Shown in pieces: positions 23,545 through 32,652 of a stretch of 64,000 nucleotides of DNA. This DNA comes from Amycolatopsis eburnea. Its GTDB lineage: Bacteria > Actinomycetota > Actinomycetes > Mycobacteriales > Pseudonocardiaceae. The stretch lies in NCBI RefSeq assembly GCF_003937945.1, contig NZ_RSEC01000007.1:1-64000 (forward strand), in the 5' to 3' direction. Below the pieces are notes generated by a model. It saw only the letters and a list, made by a program, of their open reading frames with translations, did no database searches and had not been told where the DNA came from. How positions within the stretch are numbered: position 1 is the first letter of the stretch; every line of letters starts with the position of its first letter. Both the position numbers and the translations under genes were made by a program.

Positions 23545-24117
23545 TCAAGCCGGCGCCGCCTTGGACGAGAGGGCGTCGGCGATGAAGGTCAGCTCGCCGT
23601 CGAACTCGGCGGGCAGGTCGTCGTCCGAGTGGCGGGCCGTCGCGTGGCGGTGGCTGACCGCGCGGGCCAGCAGGCCGGACGCGCGTTCGACGTCGGCCGA
23701 CGGGAGGCCGCCGCCGGTGGCCGCCAGAATCACCGCGCGGACCTGGCGGACCAGGACCTGGAAGCGCTCGTGGAGGGCGTCGCGGACGACGTGGTGGGTG
23801 TCGGCCTCGCGCCACAGCAGGTGCGAGAGCCCCAACGACCGGCTGAAGCGGTGGTCGAGTTCGCGGACGAGCCGCCGCAGGCTGCCCGCCAGGTCGCCGG
23901 GGACGACGACCACGGCCGGCTCGATGCGCTCGTCGGGCAGGCGCTCGACGAGCGCGGTGAGCAGGTCCGACTTGTGCCGGAAGTAGTAGTGCACCAGCCC
24001 CTTCGGCACCCCGGCCTGCTCGGCGATGCGAGAGGTCGGGGTGGCGTCGAAGCCGGACTCGGCGAAGAGCGCCTCGGCGGCGCAGAGGATGCGCTCCTTC
24101 GCCGAATCCTCGGTCAT
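23545..24117 (-). CDS. TetR-family regulator
   Basis: A 190-residue TetR protein with an N-terminal helix-turn-helix (ERILCAAEALFAESGFDATPTSRIAEQAGVPKGLVHYYFRHKSDLL) and a variable helical ligand domain. It lies 17 bp after the SPW gene on the same strand and is probably cotranscribed with it. A 20-bp dyad upstream of the SPW gene (24567-24586) is a good candidate operator, which would also place the divergent ccr gene in reach. The ligand is unknown; an acyl-CoA is a guess from context. Confidence 0.92.
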   Translation of the reverse strand: MTEDSAKERILCAAEALFAESGFDATPTSRIAEQAGVPKGLVHYYFRHKSDLLTALVERLPDERIEPAVVVVPGDLAGSLRRLVRELDHRFSRSLGLSHLLWREADTHHVVRDALHERFQVLVRQVRAVILAATGGGLPSADVERASGLLARAVSHRHATARHSDDDLPAEFDGELTFIADALSSKAAPA

Positions 24118-24134
24118 TCGTGCCTCCTACAGCG

Positions 24135-24503
24135 TCAGTGCTGACCGGCCGTGCGGTGCGCGGCGTTCGCGACCGGCATCGCTGCCGCGCCGGCGATGAC
24201 CGTCAGCACCCCGGCGATCCAGGACGTCCAGGAAGCGCCGTTGAACTCGGTGTACCCCATCACCCACGGCGCGATGAACAGCAGCACGCCGAGCGCGATC
24301 TGGATGCCTTCGCCGTAGACCATGCCCGGCATGGCCAGCGAGACCAAGCCGTCGAGTGCGATCAAGGCGCCCAGGACGACCATCGTCCACATCGCGGTCG
24401 AGTCCGTGCTCAGCCAAAGGGGTGAAAGAGCGGCGACCACCCCGATGACGACCTCGGCCCAGTCGTGCGGCCGGGCCCATGCGCGCGTAGAGACTTCACT
24501 CAT
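24135..24503 (-). CDS. SPW-repeat membrane protein
   Basis: A 122-residue four-helix membrane protein of the SPW family, with the two motif copies LSPLWLST (about residue 27) and IAPWVMGYTE (about 79). The function of this family is unknown. The ATG at 24503 is followed by a soluble start (SEVSTRAWARPHDW). It precedes the TetR gene in a likely two-gene operon and is divergent from ccr. Confidence 0.9.
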   Translation of the reverse strand: MSEVSTRAWARPHDWAEVVIGVVAALSPLWLSTDSTAMWTMVVLGALIALDGLVSLAMPGMVYGEGIQIALGVLLFIAPWVMGYTEFNGASWTSWIAGVLTVIAGAAAMPVANAAHRTAGQH

Positions 24504-24566
24504 TCGTGCTCACCTCCGTCGGTGAAACTGCTGGTCGGGTGGGTGTACCCACCGCCGATGATCCGC

Positions 24567-24586
24567 TTGACTGGCCAGCCGGTCAA
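24567..24586. promoter_or_regulatory. TetR-type operator between SPW/TetR and ccr
   Basis: TTGACTGGCCAGCCGGTCAA is an imperfect 20-bp palindrome (eight of ten positions pair). It lies 64 bp before the SPW start and 110 bp before the ccr start. Confidence 0.55.
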
Positions 24587-24696
24587 GATAGCCCGGTCAC
24601 AGTTCGAGGTGTAATCGTGCGGTCCGTCTCGTACCCTTGTGGACGCGAGTTACCGGCGAGTAATTTGTGCCGCCAACGCCACCCCGGAGGACTTCG

Positions 24697-26037
24697 ATGA
24701 CGCAGCTCGGCGAGATCCAGCAGGCCATCCTGAACGGCGAGTCCGCCGCGCTCGGCTCCTTGCCGGTCCCCGAGAGCTATCGCGGGGTGACCGTGCACGC
24801 GAGCGAGGTCGACATGTTCGAAGGCCTCGAGAGCCGGGACAAGGACCCGCGCAAGTCGCTGCACGTCGACGAGGTCGCCGTGCCGGAGCTGGGTCCCGGC
24901 GAGGCGCTGGTCGCGGTGATGGCGAGCGCGATCAACTACAACACCGTGTGGACCTCGATCTTCGAGCCGATCCCCACGTTCAAGTTCCTCAAGAAGTACG
25001 GCAAGCTCTCGCCGCTGGCCAAGCGGCACGACCTGCCGTACCACGTGGTCGGCTCGGACCTGTCCGGTGTCGTGCTGCGCACCGGCGTCGGCGTGCACAA
25101 CTGGAAGCCCGGCGACGAGGTGGTCGCGCACTGCCTGAACGTCGAGCTCGAGGGCCCGGACGGGCACAACGACACGATGCTCGACACCGAGCAGCGGATC
25201 TGGGGCTTCGAGACGAACTTCGGCGGGCTCGCCGAGATCGCGCTGGTCAAGGCCAACCAGCTGATGCCGAAGCCGGACCACCTGACCTGGGAGGAAGCCG
25301 CCTCCCCCGGGCTGGTCAACTCCACCGCCTACCGGCAGCTGGTCTCGCGCAACGGCGCGGACATGAAGCAGGGCGACGTCGTCCTGATCTGGGGTGCTTC
25401 GGGCGGCCTCGGCTCCTACGCGACGCAGTACGCGCTGAACGGCGGCGCGATCCCGGTGTGCGTCGTGTCCAGCCCGGAGAAGGCCGCGATCTGCCGCAAG
25501 CTGGGCGCCGAGCTGATCATCGACCGCAGCGCCGAGGACTACAAGTTCTGGAAGAACGGCACCGAGCAGGACCCGAAGGAGTGGCAGCGGTTCGGCGCGA
25601 AGATCCGTGAGCTGACCGGCGGCGACGACCCGGACATCGTGTTCGAGCACCCGGGCCGCGAGACCTTCGGCGCGTCCGTCTACGCCGCGCGCAAGGGCGG
25701 CACGATCGTCACCTGCGCGTCGACCTCGGGGTACCTGCACCAGTACGACAACCGCTACCTGTGGATGAACCTGAAGCGGATCATCGGCTCCCACTTCGCG
25801 AACTACCGCGAGTCCTGGGAGGCGAACCGGCTGATCGCGAAAGGGCTGATCCACCCGACGCTGTCCAAGACCTACTCGCTCGAGGAGACCGGGCAGGCCG
25901 CGCTGGACGTGCACCGCAACGCGCACCAGGGCAAGGTCGGCGTGCTCGCGCTCGCCCCGCAGGAGGGTCTCGGCGTCCGGGACGAAGAGAAGCGCGCGAA
26001 GCACATCGACGGGATCAACGCCTTCCGCGGCGCCTGA
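24697..26037 (+). CDS. ccr: crotonyl-CoA carboxylase/reductase
   Basis: A 446-residue reductive carboxylase that turns crotonyl-CoA, CO2 and NADPH into (2S)-ethylmalonyl-CoA, feeding the ethylmalonyl-CoA pathway and polyketide extender units. It is an MDR-fold protein with the nucleotide loop IWGASGGLGSYATQYAL (about 231-247). The four CO2-pocket residues known from Kitasatospora Ccr are present, shifted by one: N82 (INYNTVW), F171 and E172 (WGFETNF), and H366 (GSHFANY). CCGGAGGA precedes the ATG. It stands alone with a hairpin after it. meaB, mce and a thiolase nearby suit the same pathway; the ethylmalonyl-CoA mutase is not in the window. Confidence 0.96.
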   Translation: MTQLGEIQQAILNGESAALGSLPVPESYRGVTVHASEVDMFEGLESRDKDPRKSLHVDEVAVPELGPGEALVAVMASAINYNTVWTSIFEPIPTFKFLKKYGKLSPLAKRHDLPYHVVGSDLSGVVLRTGVGVHNWKPGDEVVAHCLNVELEGPDGHNDTMLDTEQRIWGFETNFGGLAEIALVKANQLMPKPDHLTWEEAASPGLVNSTAYRQLVSRNGADMKQGDVVLIWGASGGLGSYATQYALNGGAIPVCVVSSPEKAAICRKLGAELIIDRSAEDYKFWKNGTEQDPKEWQRFGAKIRELTGGDDPDIVFEHPGRETFGASVYAARKGGTIVTCASTSGYLHQYDNRYLWMNLKRIIGSHFANYRESWEANRLIAKGLIHPTLSKTYSLEETGQAALDVHRNAHQGKVGVLALAPQEGLGVRDEEKRAKHIDGINAFRGA

Positions 26038-26047
26038 AACCGGCCGT

Positions 26048-26082
26048 ACGCAGGCGATCCCCGGGCCGGCGGTCGCCTGCGT
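26048..26082 (+). terminator. terminator of ccr
   Basis: ACGCAGGCGA pairs perfectly with TCGCCTGCGT around a 15-base GC-rich loop, 10 bp after the ccr stop. Confidence 0.75.
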
Positions 26083-26175
26083 GCGGCAAGATCCTCTCGC
26101 CGCACCACGCCGCTCGTTCGGCGCACCGCACGGGTGCTCACCCTTCCGTGACCCGGCTGCGACTACGGTAGGCCC

Positions 26176-27369
26176 ATGAGCCTTGGCGATGAACGGGAGC
26201 TTGTGCCGCTGGGAGCCGGCTTCGACGTGGCGAAGCGCGGGTACAGCCGAGCACAGGTCGACGAGCACCTCGAACGGCTGGACGCCGACCTGAAGATGCT
26301 CACCGCGGACCGGGACGCCGCCATCGCGCAGGCCGGCGACCTCGCGCGCCAGCTGGAGATCGCGCGCGGCGAGATCGCGGACCTGCGCGGGCAGGTCGAC
26401 CGGCTCGCCCAGCCGCCGACGAGCGTCGAAGGCCTCTCCGAGCGGCTGCAGCGCATGCTGCGCCTGGCGCAGGACGAGTCCGCCGACACGCGCGCCCGTG
26501 CCGAGGCCGAGGCCGGCCACATCCGGGCCAAGGCCGAGACGGACGCGAGCGCCATGCGCGCCCGCTACGAGCAGCTGCTCACCGAGCTCGACCTGCGGCG
26601 CAAGGAGATGGAAGCCGAGCACCGCAAGGTCCTCGAGGACGCCCGCGCGCAGGCCAAGAAGATCACCGACGAGGCCGAGGCCGAGCGCAAGCGGCTGGAC
26701 ACCGAGTCGCAGGACCGCCGCACGAAGGTCGAAGAGGACTTCGAGATCGCGATGGCCTCGCGCCGCACCGAGGCGATGCGGGTGCTGGCCGAGCAGGAGG
26801 CCGCGAGCAAGGCCGAGGCCGCGCGCCGCGTCCAGGAGGCGACGCAGGATGCAGCCGACATCCGCGCGAAGGTCCTCGAAGAGGAGAAGGCCGCGAAGGC
26901 CGACATCGACCGCCGTCAGCGCGAGTCGGTCGCGGAGGCGAACAAGCGCCGCCAGGACTCGATCACCGAGGCCAACGCCCGGCTCGCGGAGGCCGCCGAC
27001 GAGGCGCGCCGCCGCGTGACGACGGCGACCGACGAGTCGAACCGGCGGATCACCCAGGCCAACGAGCGGGTCGACGCGCTGCGCAAGGTCCGCGGCGGGC
27101 TGGCCGAGCAGGTCCGCGCGGCGCGGGCGGTGCTGGCCGAGGCGCACACCGTCCTCGGCGACGAGATCAAGGTGCCCGCGGAGGTCACGGCCGACCTCAA
27201 GGCCGAGGACCTGAAGCCGGCCGGCACCGGCAAGACGAAGCCGGTCAGCGACGTCGAGGAGACGATCCGGATCAAGGCGTCCGACGTCCCGAAGCCGAAG
27301 CAGGCCCCCAAGCCCGCGCCGAAGCCGACTCCGCGGGCAAGCGGAGCGCAGAAAGCGACTGGCGAGTAA
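26176..27369 (+). CDS. DivIVA-like coiled-coil protein, Scy/FilP-like polar-growth factor
   Basis: A 397-residue, mostly coiled-coil protein. The start LGAGFDVAKRGYSRAQVDEHLERLDADL (about 12-40) resembles the DivIVA-type N-terminal segment. Residues about 40-320 are long Ala/Glu/Arg/Lys heptad sequence, followed by a flexible Lys/Pro tail (KPKQAPKPAPKPTPRASG). Proteins of this kind (DivIVA, Scy, FilP) assemble at hyphal tips and organise polar growth. In Streptomyces, scy and filP lie right after the methylmalonyl-CoA epimerase, as this gene does after the ccr insertion, which supports the call. Other coiled-coil proteins cannot be excluded by sequence pattern alone. Confidence 0.82.
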   Translation: MSLGDERELVPLGAGFDVAKRGYSRAQVDEHLERLDADLKMLTADRDAAIAQAGDLARQLEIARGEIADLRGQVDRLAQPPTSVEGLSERLQRMLRLAQDESADTRARAEAEAGHIRAKAETDASAMRARYEQLLTELDLRRKEMEAEHRKVLEDARAQAKKITDEAEAERKRLDTESQDRRTKVEEDFEIAMASRRTEAMRVLAEQEAASKAEAARRVQEATQDAADIRAKVLEEEKAAKADIDRRQRESVAEANKRRQDSITEANARLAEAADEARRRVTTATDESNRRITQANERVDALRKVRGGLAEQVRAARAVLAEAHTVLGDEIKVPAEVTADLKAEDLKPAGTGKTKPVSDVEETIRIKASDVPKPKQAPKPAPKPTPRASGAQKATGE

Positions 27370-27462
27370 CCTTCGACCCGACACGGGCGCGGACGAGCCT
27401 GCGCGGTCGCTGCCGACCGGTTATCGTCCCTGCTCACGCGGGATCACGTGGAGGTTTTGCGC

Positions 27463-27915
27463 ATGGGTGCGGCATATCGGACCGTGGTGGTGGGCACGGA
27501 CGGCTCGGAGTCTTCGTTCGCGGCGGTGGACCGCGCGGCGGCGGTGGCCGGCGACGCGGGCGCCACGCTCGTCATCGCGTGTGCGTACTACCCGGCCAGT
27601 CAGTCCGACGTCGAGAAGGCCCAGGACGCCCTCGGTGAAGAGGCGTACCAGGTCGTCGGCTCGGCCCCGGCCGAAGACACCCTGCAGTCCGCGCGGGACC
27701 GGGCGGCGCGCGCGGGTGCCGAGAAGATCGACACGATCGCGGTGAAGGGCGACCCGGTCGACTCGCTGCGCAAGGTGGTCAAGGAGCGCGAGGCCGACCT
27801 GCTGGTCGTCGGCAACCGCGGGCTGAACACGATCGCCGGCCGGATCCTGGGCTCGGTGCCCTCCGAGGTGGCGCGCAAGTCGGGCGTGGACGTGCTCATC
27901 GTCCACACGACCTGA
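27463..27915 (+). CDS. universal stress protein (UspA family)
   Basis: A 150-residue single-domain Usp. It begins TVVVGTDGSESSFAAVDRA and ends with the ATP-binding loop VVGNRGLNTIAGRILGSVPSEVARKSGVDVLIVH (G-x2-G-x9-G-S pattern), so it should bind ATP. The ATG at 27463 is used with GTGGAGG nine bases upstream; the GTG at 27448 lies within that site. It lies 5 bp before the adenylate cyclase gene on the same strand; cAMP and Usp proteins are linked in mycobacteria, but a link here is inferred only. Confidence 0.93.
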   Translation: MGAAYRTVVVGTDGSESSFAAVDRAAAVAGDAGATLVIACAYYPASQSDVEKAQDALGEEAYQVVGSAPAEDTLQSARDRAARAGAEKIDTIAVKGDPVDSLRKVVKEREADLLVVGNRGLNTIAGRILGSVPSEVARKSGVDVLIVHTT

Positions 27916-27920
27916 GCCCC

Positions 27921-29051
27921 GTGACCGAACCGAGCGAGGAGCTTCAGCAGCGGCTCGAACGCGTCCTGCTCGGCGGCAGGCGGAAGTACACCCGGCTCGA
28001 AGTGGCCGAGAAGGCCGGCGTGCCCGAGGAACGGTCACGCCGGCTCTGGCGCGCGCTGGGCTTCGCGACGGTCCGCGACGACGAGGTCGTCTTCACCGAC
28101 GCGGACGTCGAAGCCATGCGGACGGCCGACCAGCTGGTCGGCTCGGGGCTGATCGACCCCAGCATCGAGGTGTCGGTGACGCGCGCGCTCGGCCAGCACC
28201 TCTCGCGGCTGGCCGAGTGGCAGGTCGACATGCTGTGGGAGCTGATCCGGGAGCAGCCGGAGCTGGGCCGCAGCGAGCGCCAGGTGACCCGCCTGGTCGA
28301 CCGGCTGCTGCCGGAGCTGGAGCAGGTGCAGAACTTCGTCTGGCGCCGCCACCTGGCGGCGTACGCCGGCCGGGCGTTCGCGGCGGCGGGCGACAACGTC
28401 GAGGCGCGCACCGAGGTCGTCGGCTTCGTCGACATGGTCGGCTACACGCGGCTGACCCGCCAGATCGACGAGGAGGAGCTGAGCCGCGTCCTCGACGCGT
28501 TCGAGACGCTGGCCACGGAGGTGATCGCCGAGCACCACGGCCGCGTGGTGAAGATGATCGGCGACGAGGTCCTGTTCGTCGCGGACTCGGCGGTCGACGC
28601 GGCCGAGATCGCCCTCGCCCTGACCGAACGCACGTCGGCGGACGACAGCCTCCCGGCGGTCCGCGCGGGCATGGCCTCCGGCCGCATCCTCTCCCGCTTC
28701 GGCGACGTCTACGGCTCGGTGGTCAACCTGGCGGCCCGCCTGACGTCGGTGGCCCGCCCGGGCACGATCCTGGTCGACCGCGAACTGGCCGCGGAGCTGG
28801 CGGACGAGAAGGCGTACGAGCTGCGCGTGCGCCGGCCGGTGACGGTCCGGGGCTACAACCGCCTGCGCCCGGCCGCCCTACGCCGCGCGAGCGAGGCCCC
28901 GTCCGGCATGTTCGCCAGCTCCCAGCAGCTGGCGGCGGAGATGCTGGGGCTGACGGACCCGAGCACCCGGGAACCGGCGCCGGAGGACACGCCACCCGAA
29001 GACGAGGTGACCGAGCCGAAGCCCCGGCGCCGGCGGCGCCGCGGCCGCTGA
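27921..29051 (+). CDS. adenylate cyclase with N-terminal regulatory domain
   Basis: A 376-residue class III cyclase. The N-terminal helical regulatory region (RKYTRLEVAEKAGVPEERSRRLWRALGF, then TADQLVGSGLIDPSIE to about residue 150) resembles the autoinhibitory, pH-sensitive domain of mycobacterial Rv1264. The catalytic domain (about 160-330) keeps both metal aspartates (VGFVDMVGYTRLT and MIGDEVLFV), the lysine in RVVKMIGDE and YGSVVNLAARL. A disordered Pro/Glu then Arg-rich tail (PRRRRRRGR) ends it. No membrane helices are present. It makes cAMP in the cytosol. The GTG start lies 5 bp after the stress protein stop. Confidence 0.93.
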   Translation: MTEPSEELQQRLERVLLGGRRKYTRLEVAEKAGVPEERSRRLWRALGFATVRDDEVVFTDADVEAMRTADQLVGSGLIDPSIEVSVTRALGQHLSRLAEWQVDMLWELIREQPELGRSERQVTRLVDRLLPELEQVQNFVWRRHLAAYAGRAFAAAGDNVEARTEVVGFVDMVGYTRLTRQIDEEELSRVLDAFETLATEVIAEHHGRVVKMIGDEVLFVADSAVDAAEIALALTERTSADDSLPAVRAGMASGRILSRFGDVYGSVVNLAARLTSVARPGTILVDRELAAELADEKAYELRVRRPVTVRGYNRLRPAALRRASEAPSGMFASSQQLAAEMLGLTDPSTREPAPEDTPPEDEVTEPKPRRRRRRGR

Positions 29052-30101
29052 TCAGGCGTCGAAGTCGACCGTGAGCTCCTCCGAGACCGGGTACGACTGG
29101 CACGTCAGCACGAACCCCGCCTCGACTTCGGCCTCCTCCAGCGCGAAGTTCCGCCGCAGGTCCACCTTGCCCTCCGTGACCCGCGCCCGGCACGTCCCGC
29201 ACACCCCGCCCTTGCAGGCGAACGGCAGGTCGGGCCGGAACTTCTGGGCGCCGTCCAGCACCGACGACGAGCGCGGCAGCGTCATCGTCGACGAGCGGCC
29301 GTCCAGGACCACGCGGACCTCGGACGACTCCCCCGCCACGGCCGGGTCGGCGTGGGTCACCGGCTCGGGTGGGGTGTCGACGTAGAACAGCTCCTGGTGG
29401 ATCCGCGACCGCGGCACGTCCAGTGACGTCAGCAGCTCCTGGGCACCGGAAACCATCTCGAACGGGCCGCACAGCCACCAGTGGTCGACCGAGTCCACCG
29501 GCACCAACGTCGCGAACAGCGCGCGCAGCTTCGGCACGTCCAGGCGGCCGGTGAACAGCTCCGCCTCGCGCGGCTCGCGGGAGAGCACGTGGATCAGCTC
29601 CAGGCGCGCGGGCGCGCGGTCCTTCAGGTCGGCCAGCTCGTCCGCGAACATCACCGTGTCCGTGCGGCGGTTGCCGTACAGCACCGTCACCGTCGCGTCC
29701 GGGGTGTCCAGCAGCGACGCCACGATCGACAGCACCGGCGTGATGCCCGAGCCCGCCGCGATCAGGACGTGGTGCCCACCCGACGACAGGTCCGGGGTGA
29801 ACGAGCCGGTCGGCGTCGCCACCTCGATCGTGTCGCCCGGGCGGACCTCGTTGACCAGCCAGGACGAGAACAGGCCGTCCGGGACCAGGCGGACGCCCAC
29901 CCGCGGGGCCGCGCCCGCCGGTGCGCAGATCGAGTACGACCGGCGCTCGTCGCGGCCGTCGACCGAACGCCGCAACGTCAGCGACTGGCCCGGTTTGAAG
30001 GCGAACTCCGAAGCCAGCGACGGGGGCACGTCGAACGTCACGGCGACCGCGTCGTCGCACAACCGCGAGACGCCCGCGACCTTCAGGGGATGGAACGCCA
30101 C
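29052..30101 (-). CDS. paaE: phenylacetyl-CoA epoxidase reductase PaaE
   Basis: A 349-residue electron-transfer subunit that passes electrons from NADPH to the PaaAC oxygenase. A ferredoxin-NADP reductase part (FKPGQSLTLR, ERRSYSICAP, IAAGSGITPVLSI, WWLCGPFEMV) is followed by a C-terminal plant-type 2Fe-2S domain with CKGGVCGTCRA and the distal Cys in LTCQSYP. The GTG start lies just after the paaD stop. It is the last gene of paaZABCDE. Confidence 0.95.
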   Translation of the reverse strand: MAFHPLKVAGVSRLCDDAVAVTFDVPPSLASEFAFKPGQSLTLRRSVDGRDERRSYSICAPAGAAPRVGVRLVPDGLFSSWLVNEVRPGDTIEVATPTGSFTPDLSSGGHHVLIAAGSGITPVLSIVASLLDTPDATVTVLYGNRRTDTVMFADELADLKDRAPARLELIHVLSREPREAELFTGRLDVPKLRALFATLVPVDSVDHWWLCGPFEMVSGAQELLTSLDVPRSRIHQELFYVDTPPEPVTHADPAVAGESSEVRVVLDGRSSTMTLPRSSSVLDGAQKFRPDLPFACKGGVCGTCRARVTEGKVDLRRNFALEEAEVEAGFVLTCQSYPVSEELTVDFDA

Positions 30102-30102
30102 C

Positions 30103-30591
30103 TCAGATCTCCTTGACGTGCTCGAACGGCTCAGCGCACGAACGGCAGCGCCACAGGGCTTTGCACGCCGTCGCGCCGAAGCGGGACTGCTCTTCCGTGT
30201 CGCCGGAACCGCACAACGGGCAGGACACGCGCGTGACCGGCGCCGACAGCGTCAGCGGGATCGGGCCGGACCGGCGCGGGGCGGTACCCGGGGGCGAGAT
30301 GCCCGCCGCGGCCAGCTTTTGCCGTCCGGCCGGAGAAATCCAGTCCGACGTCCACGCCGGCGACAGCTGCGTGCGGATCTCGACGTCCGCGAAGCCCGCC
30401 GACACCAGCGCGTGCTCCAGGTCGTCGCGCATGGTGTCCATCGCCGGGCAGCCGGTGTACGTCGGCGTGATCGCCACGACCACGCGGCCGTCCTCCTCGG
30501 CCACCGAGCGCAGCACGCCCAGGTCGGCCAGGGTCAGCATCGGCAGCTCGGGGTCGGTGACCGTGGCCGCGACGGCCGCCGCGGTCACCAT
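30103..30591 (-). CDS. paaD: phenylacetate epoxidase maturation protein PaaD
   Basis: A 162-residue SufT/MIP18-type (DUF59) protein thought to help mature the iron-sulfur or di-iron parts of the epoxidase. The DUF59 domain has ITPTYTGCPAMDTMRDDLEHAL; the C-terminus adds a zinc-ribbon-like CPLCGS...CRSCAEPFEH region typical of PaaD. Its ATG overlaps the end of paaC by 7 bp. Confidence 0.94.
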   Translation of the reverse strand: MVTAAAVAATVTDPELPMLTLADLGVLRSVAEEDGRVVVAITPTYTGCPAMDTMRDDLEHALVSAGFADVEIRTQLSPAWTSDWISPAGRQKLAAAGISPPGTAPRRSGPIPLTLSAPVTRVSCPLCGSGDTEEQSRFGATACKALWRCRSCAEPFEHVKEI

Positions 30592-31442
30592 TTCGCGTCC
30601 GGCATCGCCCGGGCGACGCTCTGCAGCTCCGCCAGCAGGAACCCCATCTGCTCGGTGTGGACGCCGTCGCGGCCCGTCCGGCCCGAAACGCCGGCCAGCT
30701 CACCGGCGGTCGGCAGCTCCAGCGTCGCCGCGGCCAGTGCCTGGTCCAGCACCACGTCGAACTCGGGCCGCAGCGAGGCCGCGTCCACGAGCTCCAGCGG
30801 GTGCGTGCGGAACAGCTCCCCGACGTACGGCCAGACCGCGTCCAGCCCCTCCTGCATCCGCTCGTGCGACAGCGGCGTGCCGTCGCCGAGGCGGACCAGC
30901 CACTGCGCCGCGTAGTCGCGGTGGTAGGTCAGTTCCTTGACGCCCTTGTCCGCGATCGCGGCCAGCACCGGGTCCGCCGACGACACCAGCCGCTGCAGCA
31001 GCGCCAGCCGCCACGTCGAAAACACGAACAGCCGCGCGATCAGGTGCCCGAAGTGGCCGCCGCCCAGCTCGGCGAGCCGGACGTTGCGGAACTCGTTCTC
31101 CGCGCGCAGGAAGGCGAGCGAGTCCTCCGTCCGCGAAGAACCTTCGGCCTTTCCCGCCCGGGCCAGCAGCAGCCGCGCCTGGCCGAGCAGGTCGAGGGCG
31201 ATGTTGGCGATCGCGACCTCGTCCTCCAGCTCGGGCGCGTTGGTGCACCACTCCTGCAGCCGGTGGGAGAAGACCAGCGCGTCGTCGCCCAGCATCAGGC
31301 AGTAGGCGGCCAGCGCGGCACCGTCCACACCGGACGGGACCGCGGTGTCGACCCCGGACAGCGGGTCCTCGAAGCCGGTGCCGAACGCCCAGCGCGCGTC
31401 GTTCTCTTCGGTCAGCGACTCGTAGACGTTGTCGAAACTCAT
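30585..31442 (-). CDS. paaC: phenylacetyl-CoA epoxidase structural subunit PaaC
   Basis: A 285-residue ferritin-like helical protein that pairs with PaaA but does not hold the active di-iron site. It shows LMLGDDALVFSHRLQEW, EDEVAIANIALDLLGQARLLL, ENEFRNVRLAELGGGHFGHLIARLFVFSTW and ELTYHRDYAAQWLVRLGDGT, the usual PaaC blocks. It overlaps paaB at its start (ATGA) and paaD at its end. Confidence 0.95.
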   Translation of the reverse strand: MSFDNVYESLTEENDARWAFGTGFEDPLSGVDTAVPSGVDGAALAAYCLMLGDDALVFSHRLQEWCTNAPELEDEVAIANIALDLLGQARLLLARAGKAEGSSRTEDSLAFLRAENEFRNVRLAELGGGHFGHLIARLFVFSTWRLALLQRLVSSADPVLAAIADKGVKELTYHRDYAAQWLVRLGDGTPLSHERMQEGLDAVWPYVGELFRTHPLELVDAASLRPEFDVVLDQALAAATLELPTAGELAGVSGRTGRDGVHTEQMGFLLAELQSVARAMPDAKW

Positions 31443-31723
31443 ATGTGCGGCACCTCCTCCGGGATGTCGTAGAACGTCGGGTGCCGGTACACCTTGTCGC
31501 CGCTGGGCGCGAAGAACGGGTCCTTCTCGTCCGGCGACGACGCCGTGATGTCCGCCGCCTTCACCACCCAGATCGACACGCCTTCGTTGCGGCGGGTGTA
31601 GAGGTCGCGGGCGTGGTGCAGCGCCATCTCGTCGTCGGCCGCGTGCAGCGAGCCGACGTGCACGTGGTTCAGCCCGCGCTTGCCGCGGACGAACACCTCG
31701 TACAACGGCCAGTCGTGTTTCAT
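31439..31723 (-). CDS. paaB: phenylacetyl-CoA epoxidase subunit PaaB
   Basis: A 94-residue small subunit that bridges the PaaAC dimers. [41 protein letters not shown] and the ending [13 protein letters not shown] are typical. The ATG at 31723 overlaps the paaA stop by 4 bp. Confidence 0.95.
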   Translation of the reverse strand: MKHDWPLYEVFVRGKRGLNHVHVGSLHAADDEMALHHARDLYTRRNEGVSIWVVKAADITASSPDEKDPFFAPSGDKVYRHPTFYDIPEEVPHI

Positions 31724-32652
31724 CGCGACCCCTTCTTCTTCGCGTGCGCCACGGCGGCTTCCCGCACCCACGCGCCGTCTTCGTGCGCGCGACGCCGGTG
31801 CGCGATCCGCGAGGCGTTGCACGGGCCGTTGCCCTTGAGCACGTTCTTGAACTCGTCCCAGTCGACCGCGCCGAAGTCGTAGTGGCCGCGCTCGGCGTTC
31901 CACTTGAGGTCCGGGTCCGGGAACGTCACGCCCAGGGCCTCGGCCTGCGGCACCGACATGTCGACGAAGCGCTGCCGCAGCTCGTCGTTGGTGTGGCGCT
32001 TGACCTTCCACGCCATCGACTGCGCGGTGTTCGGCGAGTCGGCGTCCGGCGGGCCGAACATCATCAGCGACGGCCACCACCAGCGGTTCACGGCCTCCTG
32101 GACCATCTCACGTTGTTGCGAAGTCCCGCGCATCATCGTCATCAGCAGCTCGTAGCCCTGCCGCTGGTGGAAGGACTCCTCCTTGCAGATCCGGATCATC
32201 GCCCGCGCGTACGGCCCGTAGGACGAGCGGCACAGCGGCACCTGGTTGCAGATCGCCGCCCCGTCGACCAGCCAGCCGATCACGCCGACGTCGGCGAAGG
32301 TCAGCGTCGGGTAGTTGAAGATCGACGAGTACTTCTGCTTGCCCGTGATGAGCTTGTCGGTCAGGTCCGCGCGGTCCGCGCCGAGCGTCGCCGCCGCCGA
32401 GTACAGGTAGAGGCCGTGGCCGGCTTCGTCCTGCACCTTGGCCAGCAGGATCGCCTTGCGCCGCAACGACGGCGCCCGCGTGATCCAGTTGCCCTCCGGC
32501 TGCATGCCGATGATCTCCGAGTGCGCGTGCTGCGCGATCTGCCGGATCATCGTCTTGCGGTAGCCCTCGGGCACCCAGTCGCGCGGTTCGACGCGCTGGT
32601 CGCGTTCGATCGTCGCCTCGAAGTGCTCTTCGAGCGATGCCACAGCGGTCAC
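31720..32652 (-). CDS. paaA: phenylacetyl-CoA 1,2-epoxidase catalytic subunit PaaA
   Basis: A 310-residue di-iron oxygenase that epoxidises the ring of phenylacetyl-CoA. The Glu/His ligand helices are visible in [14 protein letters not shown] and [39 protein letters not shown] and [13 protein letters not shown] are family blocks. The GTG at 32652 is chosen for its 4-bp overlap with the paaZ stop, although the frame stays open further upstream, antisense-like through paaZ. Confidence 0.95.
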   Translation of the reverse strand: MTAVASLEEHFEATIERDQRVEPRDWVPEGYRKTMIRQIAQHAHSEIIGMQPEGNWITRAPSLRRKAILLAKVQDEAGHGLYLYSAAATLGADRADLTDKLITGKQKYSSIFNYPTLTFADVGVIGWLVDGAAICNQVPLCRSSYGPYARAMIRICKEESFHQRQGYELLMTMMRGTSQQREMVQEAVNRWWWPSLMMFGPPDADSPNTAQSMAWKVKRHTNDELRQRFVDMSVPQAEALGVTFPDPDLKWNAERGHYDFGAVDWDEFKNVLKGNGPCNASRIAHRRRAHEDGAWVREAAVAHAKKKGSR

